Assembly (NCBI GenBank): GCA_902790905.1
Contig: CADATO010000006.1
Span: 1 to 64,000, forward strand
Length of the DNA: 64,000 bases
Origin: an uncultured Eubacteriales bacterium
Lineage (GTDB): Bacteria; Bacillota; Clostridia; Peptostreptococcales; Anaerovoracaceae
Reading direction: 5' to 3'
A program made the position numbers and the translations under genes. The notes under the pieces were generated by a model. The model worked only from the letters and a program-made list of their open reading frames with translations. It was not told where the DNA came from and ran no database searches. This document shows positions 53,854 to 62,874 of this stretch, one piece after another; the stretch's first letter is position 1; each line of letters begins with the position of its first letter.

Positions 53854-54597
53854 ATGTTATTAGAAGGCAAATCCGCCATCATCACCGGCGGCGTCAGAGG
53901 CATCGGCCGCGGCATCGCGGAGGCGTTCTGCAAAGAGGGCGCCAATGTGGTCCTCGTGTACCGCAGCAACGACGAAGCAGCGGAAGCGACCCGCGCAGCG
54001 CTGGCTGCCTACGGCACCGGCGTGGAGCTCGTCAAGGGCGACGTCGCATCGATGGAAACGGCCAAGGAAGCCGTGGCGCGCTGCAAGGAAACGTTCGGCA
54101 GTGTGGATATCCTGGTCAACAACGCCGGCATCACCAAGGACAAACTCCTGCTCAAGATGTCCGATGAGGACTTCGGGCAGGTCGTCGATATCAACCTGAA
54201 GGGGAGCTTCAACTTCCTGCAGGCGGCGGGCAGCGTCATGATGAAACAGCGCCACGGGGCGATCATCAACATGGCGTCCATCTCCGGCGTCATGGGCAAC
54301 CCCGGTCAGGTCAACTACAGCGCCAGCAAGGCGGGCGTCATCGGCATGACCAAGGCGGCAGCTAAAGAGCTCGGCCGCCGGCACATCCGCGTCAATGCGA
54401 TCGCACCGGGCTTCATCGAGACCGACATGACCGCGGCACTGACGGACGACCAGAAGGAAGCTGCGGCGAAGAACATCGGCCTCGGCAGACTCGGCCAGCC
54501 GGAAGACATCGCGAACTGCGCGGTGTTCCTGGCATCCGACATGAGCGATTACATCACAGGACAGGTCATCGGCGTCGATGGCGGCCTGATCATATAA
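53854..54597 (+). CDS. fabG: 3-oxoacyl-ACP reductase
   Basis: A 247-residue short-chain dehydrogenase that reduces 3-oxoacyl-ACP with NADPH. Cofactor loop GGVRGIGRGIA near 12, NNAGI near 88, the Ser-Tyr-Lys triad in MASISGVMG ... YSASKAGVIG near 138-155, and the C-terminal ITGQVIGVDGGLII. Standard length. ATG 6 bases after AGAAGGAG; it starts 31 bases after fabD. Confidence 0.96.
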   Translation: MLLEGKSAIITGGVRGIGRGIAEAFCKEGANVVLVYRSNDEAAEATRAALAAYGTGVELVKGDVASMETAKEAVARCKETFGSVDILVNNAGITKDKLLLKMSDEDFGQVVDINLKGSFNFLQAAGSVMMKQRHGAIINMASISGVMGNPGQVNYSASKAGVIGMTKAAAKELGRRHIRVNAIAPGFIETDMTAALTDDQKEAAAKNIGLGRLGQPEDIANCAVFLASDMSDYITGQVIGVDGGLII

Positions 54598-54608
54598 GGA
54601 GGAAAGAC

Positions 54609-55841
54609 ATGGAGAAAAGAGTTGTCATCACCGGCATGGGGGCAGTCACCCCGATCGGGCACAGCGTAGAGGAAACATGGCAGGGGATCAAAGACGGTGC
54701 CTGCGGCATCGCGGAGATCACCCATTTTGATACGACCGGCGAAAAGTGCCACATGGGCGCAGAGGTCAAGGACTGGGTCTACCCGGACAAGCGCGCGGCG
54801 AAGCGCCTCGACCTCGTGAACCAGTACGCGAACATCGCGGCCAAAGAAGCGATGGAACAGAGCGGCATCGTCAGCGGCGAGAACGTCGACCCTGAGCGCT
54901 TTGGCATCATCGCGGCGTCCGGCATCGGCGGCGTCAAGACCCTGGAAGACCAGATCGTCAAGGCGACGGTCAAGGACACGACCCGCTTTGTCAGCGCACT
55001 GATGGTCCCGATGCTCATCATCAACATGGTCGGCGGCAACCTCGCGATCGAGTACCAGGCGAAGAACTCCTGCCTCGGTCTCGCGACGGCCTGCGCATCC
55101 GGCACCCACGGCATCGGCGAAGCGTACCGCATGATCAAGCACGGCTACGCGGATGTCATGATCGGCGGCGGTGCGGAAGCGCCATTCTCCAAGATCTGCT
55201 TTGCCGGTTTTGAGAACATGACCGCAACCACCGTCCGCACGGATCCGAACCGCTGCTCCACGCCGTTCGACGCGGAAAGAGACGGCTTCGTCATGGGCGA
55301 AGGCGCCGGCTTCTTCGTGCTGGAAGAGTACGAGCATGCCAAGGCGCGCGGCGCGAAGATCCTGGGCGAGATCGCCGGCTACGGCACCACCTGCGACGCG
55401 TACCACATCACCGCACCTGAACCCTCCGGTGACGGCGCGGCAAGAGCCATGAAGATGGCGCTGCAGGATGCGGGCATCGCACCGGAAGAGATCGACTACA
55501 TCAACGCGCATGGCACGGGCACACCGCTCAATGACCTGTCCGAGACCCGCGCGATCAAGCTGGCATTCGGCGACGAGACGAAAGTCCCGATCAGCTCCAC
55601 CAAGGGCAACATCGGCCACCTGCTCGGCGCGGCCGGCAGTGTGGAAGCCATCTTCTGCCTCAAGGCGATCGAAGAGGGCTGGATCCCGCCGACGATCAAC
55701 CTCGAGAAACCGGATCCCGAACTGACGCTCGACTACGTCCCGAACGAAGGGCGCAAGGCGGATATCACCTACACCATGAGCAACTCTCTTGGGTTCGGCG
55801 GTCACAACGGTACGCTGATCATTAAGAAGTTCGTAGACTAG
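54609..55841 (+). CDS. fabF: 3-oxoacyl-ACP synthase II
   Basis: A 410-residue condensing enzyme. Catalytic Cys in ATACASGTHGIGEAYR near residue 161, His in YINAHGTGTPLND near 300, and His in TKGNIGHLLGAAGS near 335; the start RVVITGMGAVTPIG is characteristic. It elongates acyl-ACP with malonyl-ACP. ATG after AAGGAGGAAAG, 11 bases behind fabG. Confidence 0.96.
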   Translation: MEKRVVITGMGAVTPIGHSVEETWQGIKDGACGIAEITHFDTTGEKCHMGAEVKDWVYPDKRAAKRLDLVNQYANIAAKEAMEQSGIVSGENVDPERFGIIAASGIGGVKTLEDQIVKATVKDTTRFVSALMVPMLIINMVGGNLAIEYQAKNSCLGLATACASGTHGIGEAYRMIKHGYADVMIGGGAEAPFSKICFAGFENMTATTVRTDPNRCSTPFDAERDGFVMGEGAGFFVLEEYEHAKARGAKILGEIAGYGTTCDAYHITAPEPSGDGAARAMKMALQDAGIAPEEIDYINAHGTGTPLNDLSETRAIKLAFGDETKVPISSTKGNIGHLLGAAGSVEAIFCLKAIEEGWIPPTINLEKPDPELTLDYVPNEGRKADITYTMSNSLGFGGHNGTLIIKKFVD

Positions 55842-55970
55842 CTGCGGCTGTCAGTCGATCGCTCTCGCAGAATCTGTGTTCGCGATGCTCACAACGATGC
55901 AGCTCGAGCTGGATCGTCTGCGCCGCAGACTCTGCGATTCCTTAACAACTACATCAAGGAGTACATCGAA
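55842..55970 (+). other. fabF-fabZ spacer
   Basis: A 129-base gap without a gene inside an otherwise tight cluster. It contains GCGATTC at 55934-55940 and complementary segments (CTGCGGC / GCCGCAG; CGCAGAATCTG / CAGACTCTGCG) able to form alternative hairpins. No promoter boxes at good spacing are visible; it may reflect loss of a gene such as accB. Confidence 0.4.
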
Positions 55971-56396
55971 ATGTTGATGAACAAAGACGACATCAAAAAG
56001 ATCATTCCTCATAGAGAACCTTTCCTGCTCGTGGACGAAGTGCTGGAACTTGAGCCCGGCAAGAGCATCACGGCGGTCAAGCACGTGAGCGCGGACGAGT
56101 ACTACTTCCAGGGACACTTCCCGCAGGAGCCGGTCATGCCGGGCGTGCTCATCGTCGAGACGCTGGCACAGGCGGGCGCTATCGCGGTGCTCTCCATGGA
56201 GGACCACAAGGGCAAGACCGCGTACTTCGGCGGCATCAAAGAAGCGAAATTCAAGAGAAAGGTGGTGCCCGGGGATGACCTCATCCTCAAGGTGACCATG
56301 GACAAACTCAGGAGCCGCGCGGGCACCGGCAGCTGCGAAGCGTACGTCGGCGATGAACTGGCGTGCAAGTGCCAGGTGCTCTTCATGCTCGGCTAA
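55971..56396 (+). CDS. fabZ: 3-hydroxyacyl-ACP dehydratase
   Basis: A 141-residue hot-dog fold dehydratase. [20 protein letters not shown] (catalytic His) near residue 11 and [23 protein letters not shown] (catalytic Glu) near 47-70 are the defining motifs. It removes water from 3-hydroxyacyl-ACP for the following FabK step. ATG after AAGGAGTACATCGAA. Confidence 0.96.
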   Translation: MLMNKDDIKKIIPHREPFLLVDEVLELEPGKSITAVKHVSADEYYFQGHFPQEPVMPGVLIVETLAQAGAIAVLSMEDHKGKTAYFGGIKEAKFKRKVVPGDDLILKVTMDKLRSRAGTGSCEAYVGDELACKCQVLFMLG

Positions 56397-56432
56397 CGGC
56401 ATCTTTGGAGCACTGCATCGGAGGAATCGCAC

Positions 56433-59400
56433 ATGCTGACCATCTGCTATGGCAGAGAAAACGTGGATAAAGACAGGTACCTGTTCGACCGGCTCGCGGA
56501 GGACGCGCTGCTGATCGTGCCGGACCAGTATACGCTCGAGGCGGAGAAGGACATCATCGAAGCACTCGGGCGCAAGGGACTTCTCGGCATGGAAGTCCTT
56601 TCTTTTTCGCGCCTCGGAAGCCGTATCCTGCAGGAGGCAGGCGGCGGCAGACGGCCGATGATCGACCGCTACGGCAGACACATGCTGCTCGGGCGGATCG
56701 TGCGCCGGCATGAGAACGACCTGAAGCTGTACGGGCGGTACGGGGAGAACACCTCGTTCCTGTCCATGCTCAACGACATGATCTCGCAGATGAAGCAGTA
56801 CGGCGCCACCCCGGAAGTGCTGGGGGAGGCGATCGAGGCGATGCCCGAAGACCACGGCCATCTGCGGCAGAAACTGACCGAACTCAAGCTGGTCTATGAA
56901 GAATACGAAAAAGCCATCGACGGCAAATACGTCGATACGGAGGATCTGATCGGACTGTACTGCGAGCGGCTGCCGCAGTGTGAGGATTTCACCGGCCGGC
57001 AGGTCGTGATCTTTGGATTTGATTATTTCACGCCGGGCAACCTGCGGATGATCGGCGAACTGATGAAGGTGAGCCGTGAGATGCTCGTCATGCTGAGCCT
57101 CGATGACCGTGAAGAGGGCGATCTGTTCGCGCTCGGCGGTATGATGAGAAAACGCCTTGCCGACATGGCGAAAGACGCCGGCATCCCGTGCCGCACGGAG
57201 CAGGTGCCGGACAGCTACAGCCTGGCGGCGCGGAGAAAACCGGCGCTGATGTTCCTCGAGTCCCAGCTCTTTGCGATGAGCCCCGGCACCAGCGATGACC
57301 ACGAGGGCATCGAACTCGTGCGCGCGGCGAACTACTACAGCGAAGCCGCAACGGCCGCCCAGCGGATCCGCAAGCTGGTGCAGGAGGAAGGCTACCGCTA
57401 CCGCGATATCGTCCTGATCTGCAACGACCTCACCACCCGCGGGAGCATCATCCGGCGCGTGTTCAAGGGCTACGGCATGGATGTGTTCCTCGACCAGAAG
57501 CGGGACGTGCTGGCGAGCCCGGCGGTCAGCTATATCCTGGCGCTCTTTGCGATCGTGACCAGAGGCTGGCGGCGGCGCGACGTGATCGCCCTGCTCAAGA
57601 CGGGCCTGACGGATATGGCGCCGGCGGATGTCAGCCGGTTTGAAAACTACTGTGAACATTACCGCATCGACGGGAAGCGATTCCAGGAGCCCTTTGTCAA
57701 AGGCGTCACCGACCTCGGGGAGGAAGGCCTCGCCGAGCTGGAGGCTCTGCGTGCCTCCCTGGTCGGCCCGCTCGCTGTCTTTGCGGAGGACTTTAAGAAT
57801 GCGCAGACCGTCCGGGAGAAGGCGTCTGTGCTCTTCGCGTACCTGCAGGAGGAGGCGCAGCTGCCCGCGCACATGGAATCGCTCGTGCAGGAGCAGTTTG
57901 ATGCAGGCGACGGCGATCTGGCGCAGGAGACCGCGCAGATCTGGAACATCGCGATGGAGATCCTCGACCAGATCGTGGCGATCACCGGGGACGACCGCAT
58001 CGGGATGGCGAACTTTGCCGATACCTTCCGCGCCGGCATCGAAGCCGTGGAAGTCGGCGTCCTGCCCCCGACGATGGACGGGCTTGTCATGGGCACCATG
58101 CAGCGGACCCGTACCGGACGCGTCCGGGCGCTGTTCGTGCTGGGAGCGAACGAAGGCATCCTGCCGGCGGAAGTGCGCAGCCAGGATGTGCTGACCGAAG
58201 ACGAAAAGACCTACCTCATGGACAGAGACGTGTCGCTGTGCAAGATGGACCGCCTCCGCGTCATGGAGGAAAACCTCGCCATCTACCGCGATATGGCGCA
58301 CGCGGATGAACTGCTGTATATCAGCTGCGCCACAACGGACCAGGAGGGCGGCGCGATCAGCCCGTCACCGGTCTACGATACGATCAAGCAAATGTACCCG
58401 GGGATCCGGGAGCAGCAGGACGTGGAAAACCGCGGCAGCTTCCTCGAGCTCATCGGCGGCGAGCGCAGCACGCTGGAGCATCTGGGCAGATACTTCAAGC
58501 AGAAGATCGAAGAAGATGCGCAGATCGCAGGGCCCTTAGACCCGGCGGCTGCGGAAGCGCTGCTCTGGTACAGGGAACACAGACCGGAAGAGGCGGCCAG
58601 GATCGAGCAGGCCGTCGGCTATCAGAACATCGCAGAGCCGGTCGGGCCCGAGACGGCCATGGCGCTGTACGCACATGCCTGGGCACAGGCGGAGGATGCG
58701 GATGACATTCTGTCTGTCAGCCCGTCGCGCCTGGAGAAATACGGCGGCTGCCCGTTCGCGCATTTCGTAAAATACGGACTCCGTCCGGAAGAGCCCAAGG
58801 ACTATGCAGTGAAAGCGTTCGACATGGGCGATGTGTACCACTGGGCGCTCAAAGAACTGGCGCAGCGGCTCACCAAAGAAGGCGTCGCCATCACCGACGA
58901 GGCATCGCCGTGGATGACGACGAGCCAGGAGGATCGCGACCGGATGATGGATGAGATCCTGACGGAGCGATTCCATGAGTTCAGGGAAGGCCTCCTCGAA
59001 GCCGGCAAAGCCGAGCAGTACCGCGCAGACAGACTGCGGTTCCTCTGCAAGACGGCCGGGAAAGTCATGGTCGAGCAGGTGAGAAAGGGCGCCATCGAAG
59101 GGATGGCGTACGAGATGCCTTTCGGCCGCGGCAAGGAGATCCCGCCGGTGCGCATCCGGACAAAGGACGGCATCGACGTGCTCGTTGAGGGGACGATCGA
59201 CCGCGTGGACTACCTGCCGGGCGGGAAGGTCAAGGTCATCGACTACAAGTCCGAAAAGAAGAAGTATAAGGAAGAAGAGGCCAAGGCGGGGACCCAGCTG
59301 CAGCTCTTCCTCTACCTGGCGGCAGCGTCGCAGGGGCTGGAGGACGGCAGCGCAAAACGCGAACCGGTCGGGGCGTTCTACTTCCCTGTGGATACGCCGC

Positions 59401-59894
59401 TCATGGACGGGGACAAGATTCCGGCCAAGGCGCGCGTGGACGAGGAAAGCATCGTCAAAGACCTGGAAAAGAAGATCCGCCGGCGGCTCCGGATGAACGG
59501 TTTTATGCTCGAGCGGGAGGATGTCGTCGCGAGCATCGAAGGGGAGCTGGACGAAGAAGGCAAGGGAACGGTCGTGCCTATCACGCATGTCAAAGGCGAC
59601 CCGAAGAAGGGCAAGGAAGAACGCCTGCAGGGCGGTGCGGAACTGCATCTTCTCAGGCAGGAAGACTTCGACGCACTGCTTGCCAGCGTAGCGGGCAGGG
59701 TGCAGGAAATGGCGGACGATCTGGCGGCAGGGCACATCGAGATCGCCCCGCGGCGCACCGACCATGAAACCAGCAGCTGCACGTACTGCGATTACAAGGG
59801 CATCTGCAAGTTCGACACCACATTCCCGGAATGCATGTATGTGCATATCCATAAAGAGAAGAAGGAAGACGCTCCGCAGGAGGCAGATAATTAA
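56433..59894 (+). CDS. addB: ATP-dependent helicase/exonuclease subunit B
   Basis: A 1153-residue AddB-like subunit of the AddAB double-strand-break resection complex. The N-terminal LLIVPDQYTLEAEKDI, SFSRLGSRILQEAGG and the inactive-helicase core match AddB. The C-terminal RecB-like nuclease has VEGTIDRVDYLPGGKVKVIDYKS with the catalytic Asp/Lys, and the iron-sulfur cysteines are GGCPFAHF near 771 and CTYCDYKGIC ... FPEC at the end. The usual Walker A (GRSGSGKT in Bacillus) reads GRENVDKD here. addA does not follow; azlC does. The start ATG follows GGAGGAATCGC. Confidence 0.9.
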   Translation: MLTICYGRENVDKDRYLFDRLAEDALLIVPDQYTLEAEKDIIEALGRKGLLGMEVLSFSRLGSRILQEAGGGRRPMIDRYGRHMLLGRIVRRHENDLKLYGRYGENTSFLSMLNDMISQMKQYGATPEVLGEAIEAMPEDHGHLRQKLTELKLVYEEYEKAIDGKYVDTEDLIGLYCERLPQCEDFTGRQVVIFGFDYFTPGNLRMIGELMKVSREMLVMLSLDDREEGDLFALGGMMRKRLADMAKDAGIPCRTEQVPDSYSLAARRKPALMFLESQLFAMSPGTSDDHEGIELVRAANYYSEAATAAQRIRKLVQEEGYRYRDIVLICNDLTTRGSIIRRVFKGYGMDVFLDQKRDVLASPAVSYILALFAIVTRGWRRRDVIALLKTGLTDMAPADVSRFENYCEHYRIDGKRFQEPFVKGVTDLGEEGLAELEALRASLVGPLAVFAEDFKNAQTVREKASVLFAYLQEEAQLPAHMESLVQEQFDAGDGDLAQETAQIWNIAMEILDQIVAITGDDRIGMANFADTFRAGIEAVEVGVLPPTMDGLVMGTMQRTRTGRVRALFVLGANEGILPAEVRSQDVLTEDEKTYLMDRDVSLCKMDRLRVMEENLAIYRDMAHADELLYISCATTDQEGGAISPSPVYDTIKQMYPGIREQQDVENRGSFLELIGGERSTLEHLGRYFKQKIEEDAQIAGPLDPAAAEALLWYREHRPEEAARIEQAVGYQNIAEPVGPETAMALYAHAWAQAEDADDILSVSPSRLEKYGGCPFAHFVKYGLRPEEPKDYAVKAFDMGDVYHWALKELAQRLTKEGVAITDEASPWMTTSQEDRDRMMDEILTERFHEFREGLLEAGKAEQYRADRLRFLCKTAGKVMVEQVRKGAIEGMAYEMPFGRGKEIPPVRIRTKDGIDVLVEGTIDRVDYLPGGKVKVIDYKSEKKKYKEEEAKAGTQLQLFLYLAAASQGLEDGSAKREPVGAFYFPVDTPLMDGDKIPAKARVDEESIVKDLEKKIRRRLRMNGFMLEREDVVASIEGELDEEGKGTVVPITHVKGDPKKGKEERLQGGAELHLLRQEDFDALLASVAGRVQEMADDLAAGHIEIAPRRTDHETSSCTYCDYKGICKFDTTFPECMYVHIHKEKKEDAPQEADN

Positions 59895-59960
59895 CAGATT
59901 AGTCTGCGTTTTTTCAGGCATCTTTCGGAACGATGCGCGGAGTGGTATTGTATATTCGTT

Positions 59961-60680
59961 ATGAGTAAAAGAGAGTATTTCAAGTATGTTTTCATAAAGA
60001 CGATCCCGGTCTTCACAGGGTACACGGTGCTCGGCATCGGTTTTGGCATCCTGCTGCAGAAGGCCGGTTTTGGCGTCGGCATGGCCGCGCTGATGGGGAT
60101 CACGATCTTCTCCGGCACGATGCAGTACGTCGGCGTCGATCTGCTCGCGGGCGGGGCCTCCCTGGTCACGAGCGCGATCGTTACCCTGATGGTCAATGCG
60201 CGGTATCTGTTTTACGGACTCGCGACGGTCGAGAAGTACAAGGATGCCGGCTGGCGGCGGCCGTACATGATCTTCGGTCTCGTCGATGAGAGCTATGCGA
60301 TCATCGTCTCGGACGACGGTCCGGAAGGGGAAGATCCGAATAAGTTCTGGTTCTACGTCACCCTGTTCGACCAGATCTACTGGATCGTCGGGGATATGCT
60401 CGGCGTGCTGATCGGCTCGGCGCTGCCTTTTAGTACGGAAGGCGTTGAGTTCATCATGACGGCGCTGTTCATCACGATCTTCGTGGATCAGTGGCGGGAT
60501 AACAAGGAACACATCCCGGCTGTGCTTGGCGTAGGCGTCAGCGTGGTGTGCCTGCTGATCTTCGGCCCGTCCAACTTCCTGATCCCCGCGATGATCGTCA
60601 TCGCAGCCGCCTTGCTCTTCCTGAAGAAGCCGATCGAAAAGCGCGGCAAGATGCCTCTGAAAGGTGGTGATCCGTCATGA
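59961..60680 (+). CDS. azlC: AzlC-family branched-chain amino acid exporter subunit
   Basis: A 239-residue membrane protein with about seven helices: PVFTGYTVLGIGFGILLQ, IFSGTMQYVGVDLLAGG, and LMVNARYLFYGLA are AzlC signatures. With AzlD it exports branched-chain or related amino acids. The stop overlaps the azlD start (ATGA). A segment with acidic residues (DDGPEGEDPNK) near residue 115 lies in a loop. Confidence 0.92.
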   Translation: MSKREYFKYVFIKTIPVFTGYTVLGIGFGILLQKAGFGVGMAALMGITIFSGTMQYVGVDLLAGGASLVTSAIVTLMVNARYLFYGLATVEKYKDAGWRRPYMIFGLVDESYAIIVSDDGPEGEDPNKFWFYVTLFDQIYWIVGDMLGVLIGSALPFSTEGVEFIMTALFITIFVDQWRDNKEHIPAVLGVGVSVVCLLIFGPSNFLIPAMIVIAAALLFLKKPIEKRGKMPLKGGDPS

Positions 60681-61003
60681 TCACGACCACGCACGCACTC
60701 GGCATTGTGGCGGCCATCGCACTGGTCAGCGCAGCGCTGCGGTTCTTCCCGGCGCTCGTCTTCCGCGGCAGGGAAACGCCCCAGAGCATCATCTACCTGG
60801 GCGATGTGCTTCCCTACGCAATCATGGGCATGCTGCTGGTGTACTGCCTCAAGGCGACGCCCATCCTCGAAGCGCCGCACGGCTTGCCGGAACTCATCGC
60901 CGTGCTCGTCACTGTCCTGCTGCAGCTCTGGAGAAAGAACTCCCTGCTCAGCATGGTCGTCGGCACAGCGGTCTACATGGTGCTGATCCAGCTCGTCTTC
61001 TAG
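60677..61003 (+). CDS. azlD: AzlD-family branched-chain amino acid exporter subunit
   Basis: A 108-residue protein with four helices, TALRFFPALVFRGRE-like segment (LRFFPALVFRGRETPQSIIYLGDVLPYAIMG) and short C-terminus typical of AzlD, the partner of AzlC. Translational coupling by the ATGA overlap supports the pair. Confidence 0.92.
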   Translation: MITTTHALGIVAAIALVSAALRFFPALVFRGRETPQSIIYLGDVLPYAIMGMLLVYCLKATPILEAPHGLPELIAVLVTVLLQLWRKNSLLSMVVGTAVYMVLIQLVF

Positions 61004-61083
61004 ACGGGCAAACGCCAGCGCGGCAACGCCTGCGGCTGACAGATAAGACAAACGGCACGAAAGGTGCTGAAATCAACAACATC

Positions 61084-61112
61084 TTGACTTGCGAAAATAA
61101 AAATAGTATTAT
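61084..61112 (+). promoter_or_regulatory. Promoter of the tRNA pair
   Basis: TTGACT (61084-61089), 17-base spacer, TATTAT (61107-61112), 19 bases before the first tRNA. Confidence 0.75.
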
Positions 61113-61130
61113 CTTATGCAGGCACGGTAT

Positions 61131-61206
61131 GCCACTATAGCTCAGTCGGTAGAGCAGCGCATTCGTAACGCGCAGGTCGTCCGTTCGATCCGGATTGGTG
61201 GCTCCA
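61131..61206 (+). tRNA. tRNA-Thr (anticodon CGT)
   Basis: 76 bases with a full cloverleaf: acceptor GCCACTA / TGGTGGC-type pairing, D arm GCTCAGTCGGTAGAGC, anticodon loop TTCGTAA (CGT, reading ACG), T arm with GTTCGATC, and encoded CCA. The last pair of the anticodon stem is A-C, a small irregularity. Confidence 0.93.
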
Positions 61207-61238
61207 TACCTGGTGCGGTGCATATGATACCGCATCCT

Positions 61239-61314
61239 GGGGCATTAGCGCAGCTGGGAGCGCGTTTGACTGGCAGTCAAGAGGTCACGGGTTCGAGCCC
61301 CGTATGCTCCACCA
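61239..61314 (+). tRNA. tRNA-Ala (anticodon GGC)
   Basis: 76 bases: acceptor GGGGCAT / ATGCTCC, D arm GCGCAGCTGGGAGCGC, anticodon loop CTGGCAG (GGC, reading GCC), T arm CGGGTTCGAGCCCCG and encoded CCA. Its 3' end is the likely integration site of the element to the right. Confidence 0.93.
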
Positions 61315-61460
61315 GTAAAGGAAGTGTGAAAGCACTTCCTTTTTTCTTGTCTGGCGTTGCAATGACTGGGTTCTAAGCCGTGACCTTTGCTGTAAAAATC
61401 CGCTTGTATTCTTTGAAAAACTGCCCTTTTTTGAACACACCCCTTGAACACAGTGAGGGA
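61315..61460. other. Presumed att-side junction of the integrated element
   Basis: Between the tRNA-Ala 3' end and the integrase stop codon there is no gene. After the terminator the base composition becomes AT-richer. A tRNA 3' end next to a tyrosine integrase gene that reads toward it is the classic left end of an integrated element. The matching direct repeat lies outside the window. Confidence 0.5.
61317..61348 (+). terminator. Terminator after the tRNA pair
   Basis: AAGGAAGTG-TGAAAG-CACTTCCTTTTTT, a perfect stem with T run three bases after the tRNA. Confidence 0.9.
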
Positions 61461-62750
61461 TCATCCGAGTGCTGCGGCCATTTTCCGCACTTTCTCTTCG
61501 TCGGTGCTTCGGTCGTAGCAGTAATTGTTGAGTGTTGTCCGCTCGTCGGTATGGCCGACTATTTTGCGCACTGTGTTGATGCTGACGCCGCCATCGATCA
61601 TGGTGGACACGAAGGTTTTTCGCGCCTTGTGCGAACTTTTGGCATCGATGCCAAGTATGTCGCAGTAACGGTAGAATGCCTTCGTTACCGATGTGTAGAG
61701 CAGCGGCCCTTCATTCATAGAGAAGATGTAACCGTCATCCGGCGCATTGTTCTCTTGCTGCCATTGTCTGGCTGCATTGATCAGGTCCCATGCTTTCGGC
61801 ACAAGAGGGATCTCCCTGTCACCGAAGGTGCCTTTGGTATCCTCCGTGACCACATTGTCCGGGTGATGCACGGTCCGCTGGATGATCAGATTATTTCCAT
61901 CAATGTCGCTGTACCTGATGCCGCAGATCTCACCGACTCTGGCGCCGGTGTAGAACATGAACATGACTGCCAGCGGTGTTAGCTGATGCACTTTGTAGTG
62001 TTTCGTTTCAAAGTCCTTCCATGCCAACTCTTCAAGTTGTTTCTGCTCTTCTCTGGTGAACACCTGCGTACGATCTGGCTTCTTGTGCTCCGGCACCAGC
62101 ACTCTTTTCTTATCGACCTTGACATCCCGGAAGGGGTTCCTGTCGATGATGCCGAGGTCAACGGCGTAGTCCAGTTCCTGCCGGATGATCAGACTGAAGT
62201 TGGTGTACTTGTGTTTTGTCATCTCATGCTCGCGGATCATTTCGTGGACCCACCGATCCAGTTCCAGTTTTGTCAGACTGCTGATCGGCTTGTTCACTAT
62301 GGCTGTGTTCGCGTAGTAGCGGTCCCAGTCATTCTGAACACGCGCGATAGAGGATGCTTTCACATGCAGCGCCTTGAACTCGAGCCACTCTTTGTAGAGC
62401 GAGGCCATGGTCGTTCTCTTTTTCAGCCTGGTCGTCGGCACCCCGAGATAGAAGTCGCATAGTGCATCCTCTAGAACTTCGCGGTTGCTCTTGACGATCG
62501 CCTTTCGTCCGTACTTGTTGGTTTCGTCTTTGATATAAGTGCGCCACCGTCCGTCTTTATCCTGATAGATATTGTACGGATGGTTTTCGAGTATCTGTTG
62601 CCTCCTTGATTGTTTCATCTGCGTAGTAACACCGTCCAAGTCGATGCTACCATTGCTGATGAGGAAGTTCAATATTTCTTCCGCAGGGAGTTCTATGACA
62701 GGGGGCATCGCTGCGGCCGTGTTCAATTGTACGTTGTTCAGATTCGTCAC
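61461..62750 (-). CDS. Tyrosine recombinase (phage/ICE integrase)
   Basis: About 429 residues: an AP2-like arm-DNA-binding domain (NIYQDKDGRWRTYIKDETNK), an SAM-like core-binding domain (about 85-190) and a catalytic domain with Arg in TGARVGEICGIRYSDID, His/Arg in SSHKARKTFV, and the final VGHTDERTTLNNYCYD with His and the nucleophilic Tyr. I choose the GTG at 62750 because GAAAGGAGGT lies just upstream; an ATG 24 bases earlier would translate the ribosome site itself (KERR). It should catalyse integration at the neighbouring tRNA. Confidence 0.93.
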   Translation of the reverse strand: MTNLNNVQLNTAAAMPPVIELPAEEILNFLISNGSIDLDGVTTQMKQSRRQQILENHPYNIYQDKDGRWRTYIKDETNKYGRKAIVKSNREVLEDALCDFYLGVPTTRLKKRTTMASLYKEWLEFKALHVKASSIARVQNDWDRYYANTAIVNKPISSLTKLELDRWVHEMIREHEMTKHKYTNFSLIIRQELDYAVDLGIIDRNPFRDVKVDKKRVLVPEHKKPDRTQVFTREEQKQLEELAWKDFETKHYKVHQLTPLAVMFMFYTGARVGEICGIRYSDIDGNNLIIQRTVHHPDNVVTEDTKGTFGDREIPLVPKAWDLINAARQWQQENNAPDDGYIFSMNEGPLLYTSVTKAFYRYCDILGIDAKSSHKARKTFVSTMIDGGVSINTVRKIVGHTDERTTLNNYCYDRSTDEEKVRKMAAALG

Positions 62751-62874
62751 GCTGCGACACCTCCTTTCTTTCATCCTGGGTCTTAGGGTCTCCCTAAAGT
62801 GCGTTTTTCGTTTTTACGGAAAAAGGCTTTGCTTGCTATTACGAATAGGCATTACGCTATTTCTTCTTTTCGGA

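Noticed and set aside
55851-58301. 816-codon minus frame antisense to addB and fabZ
   Set aside because: Antisense shadow of strongly supported genes.
1428-58973. GAATCGC as a Chi or KOPS site
   Set aside because: Copies are evenly split between orientations right of 24 kb (12 and 12), unlike polar Chi or KOPS motifs; the enrichment itself is kept as a finding.
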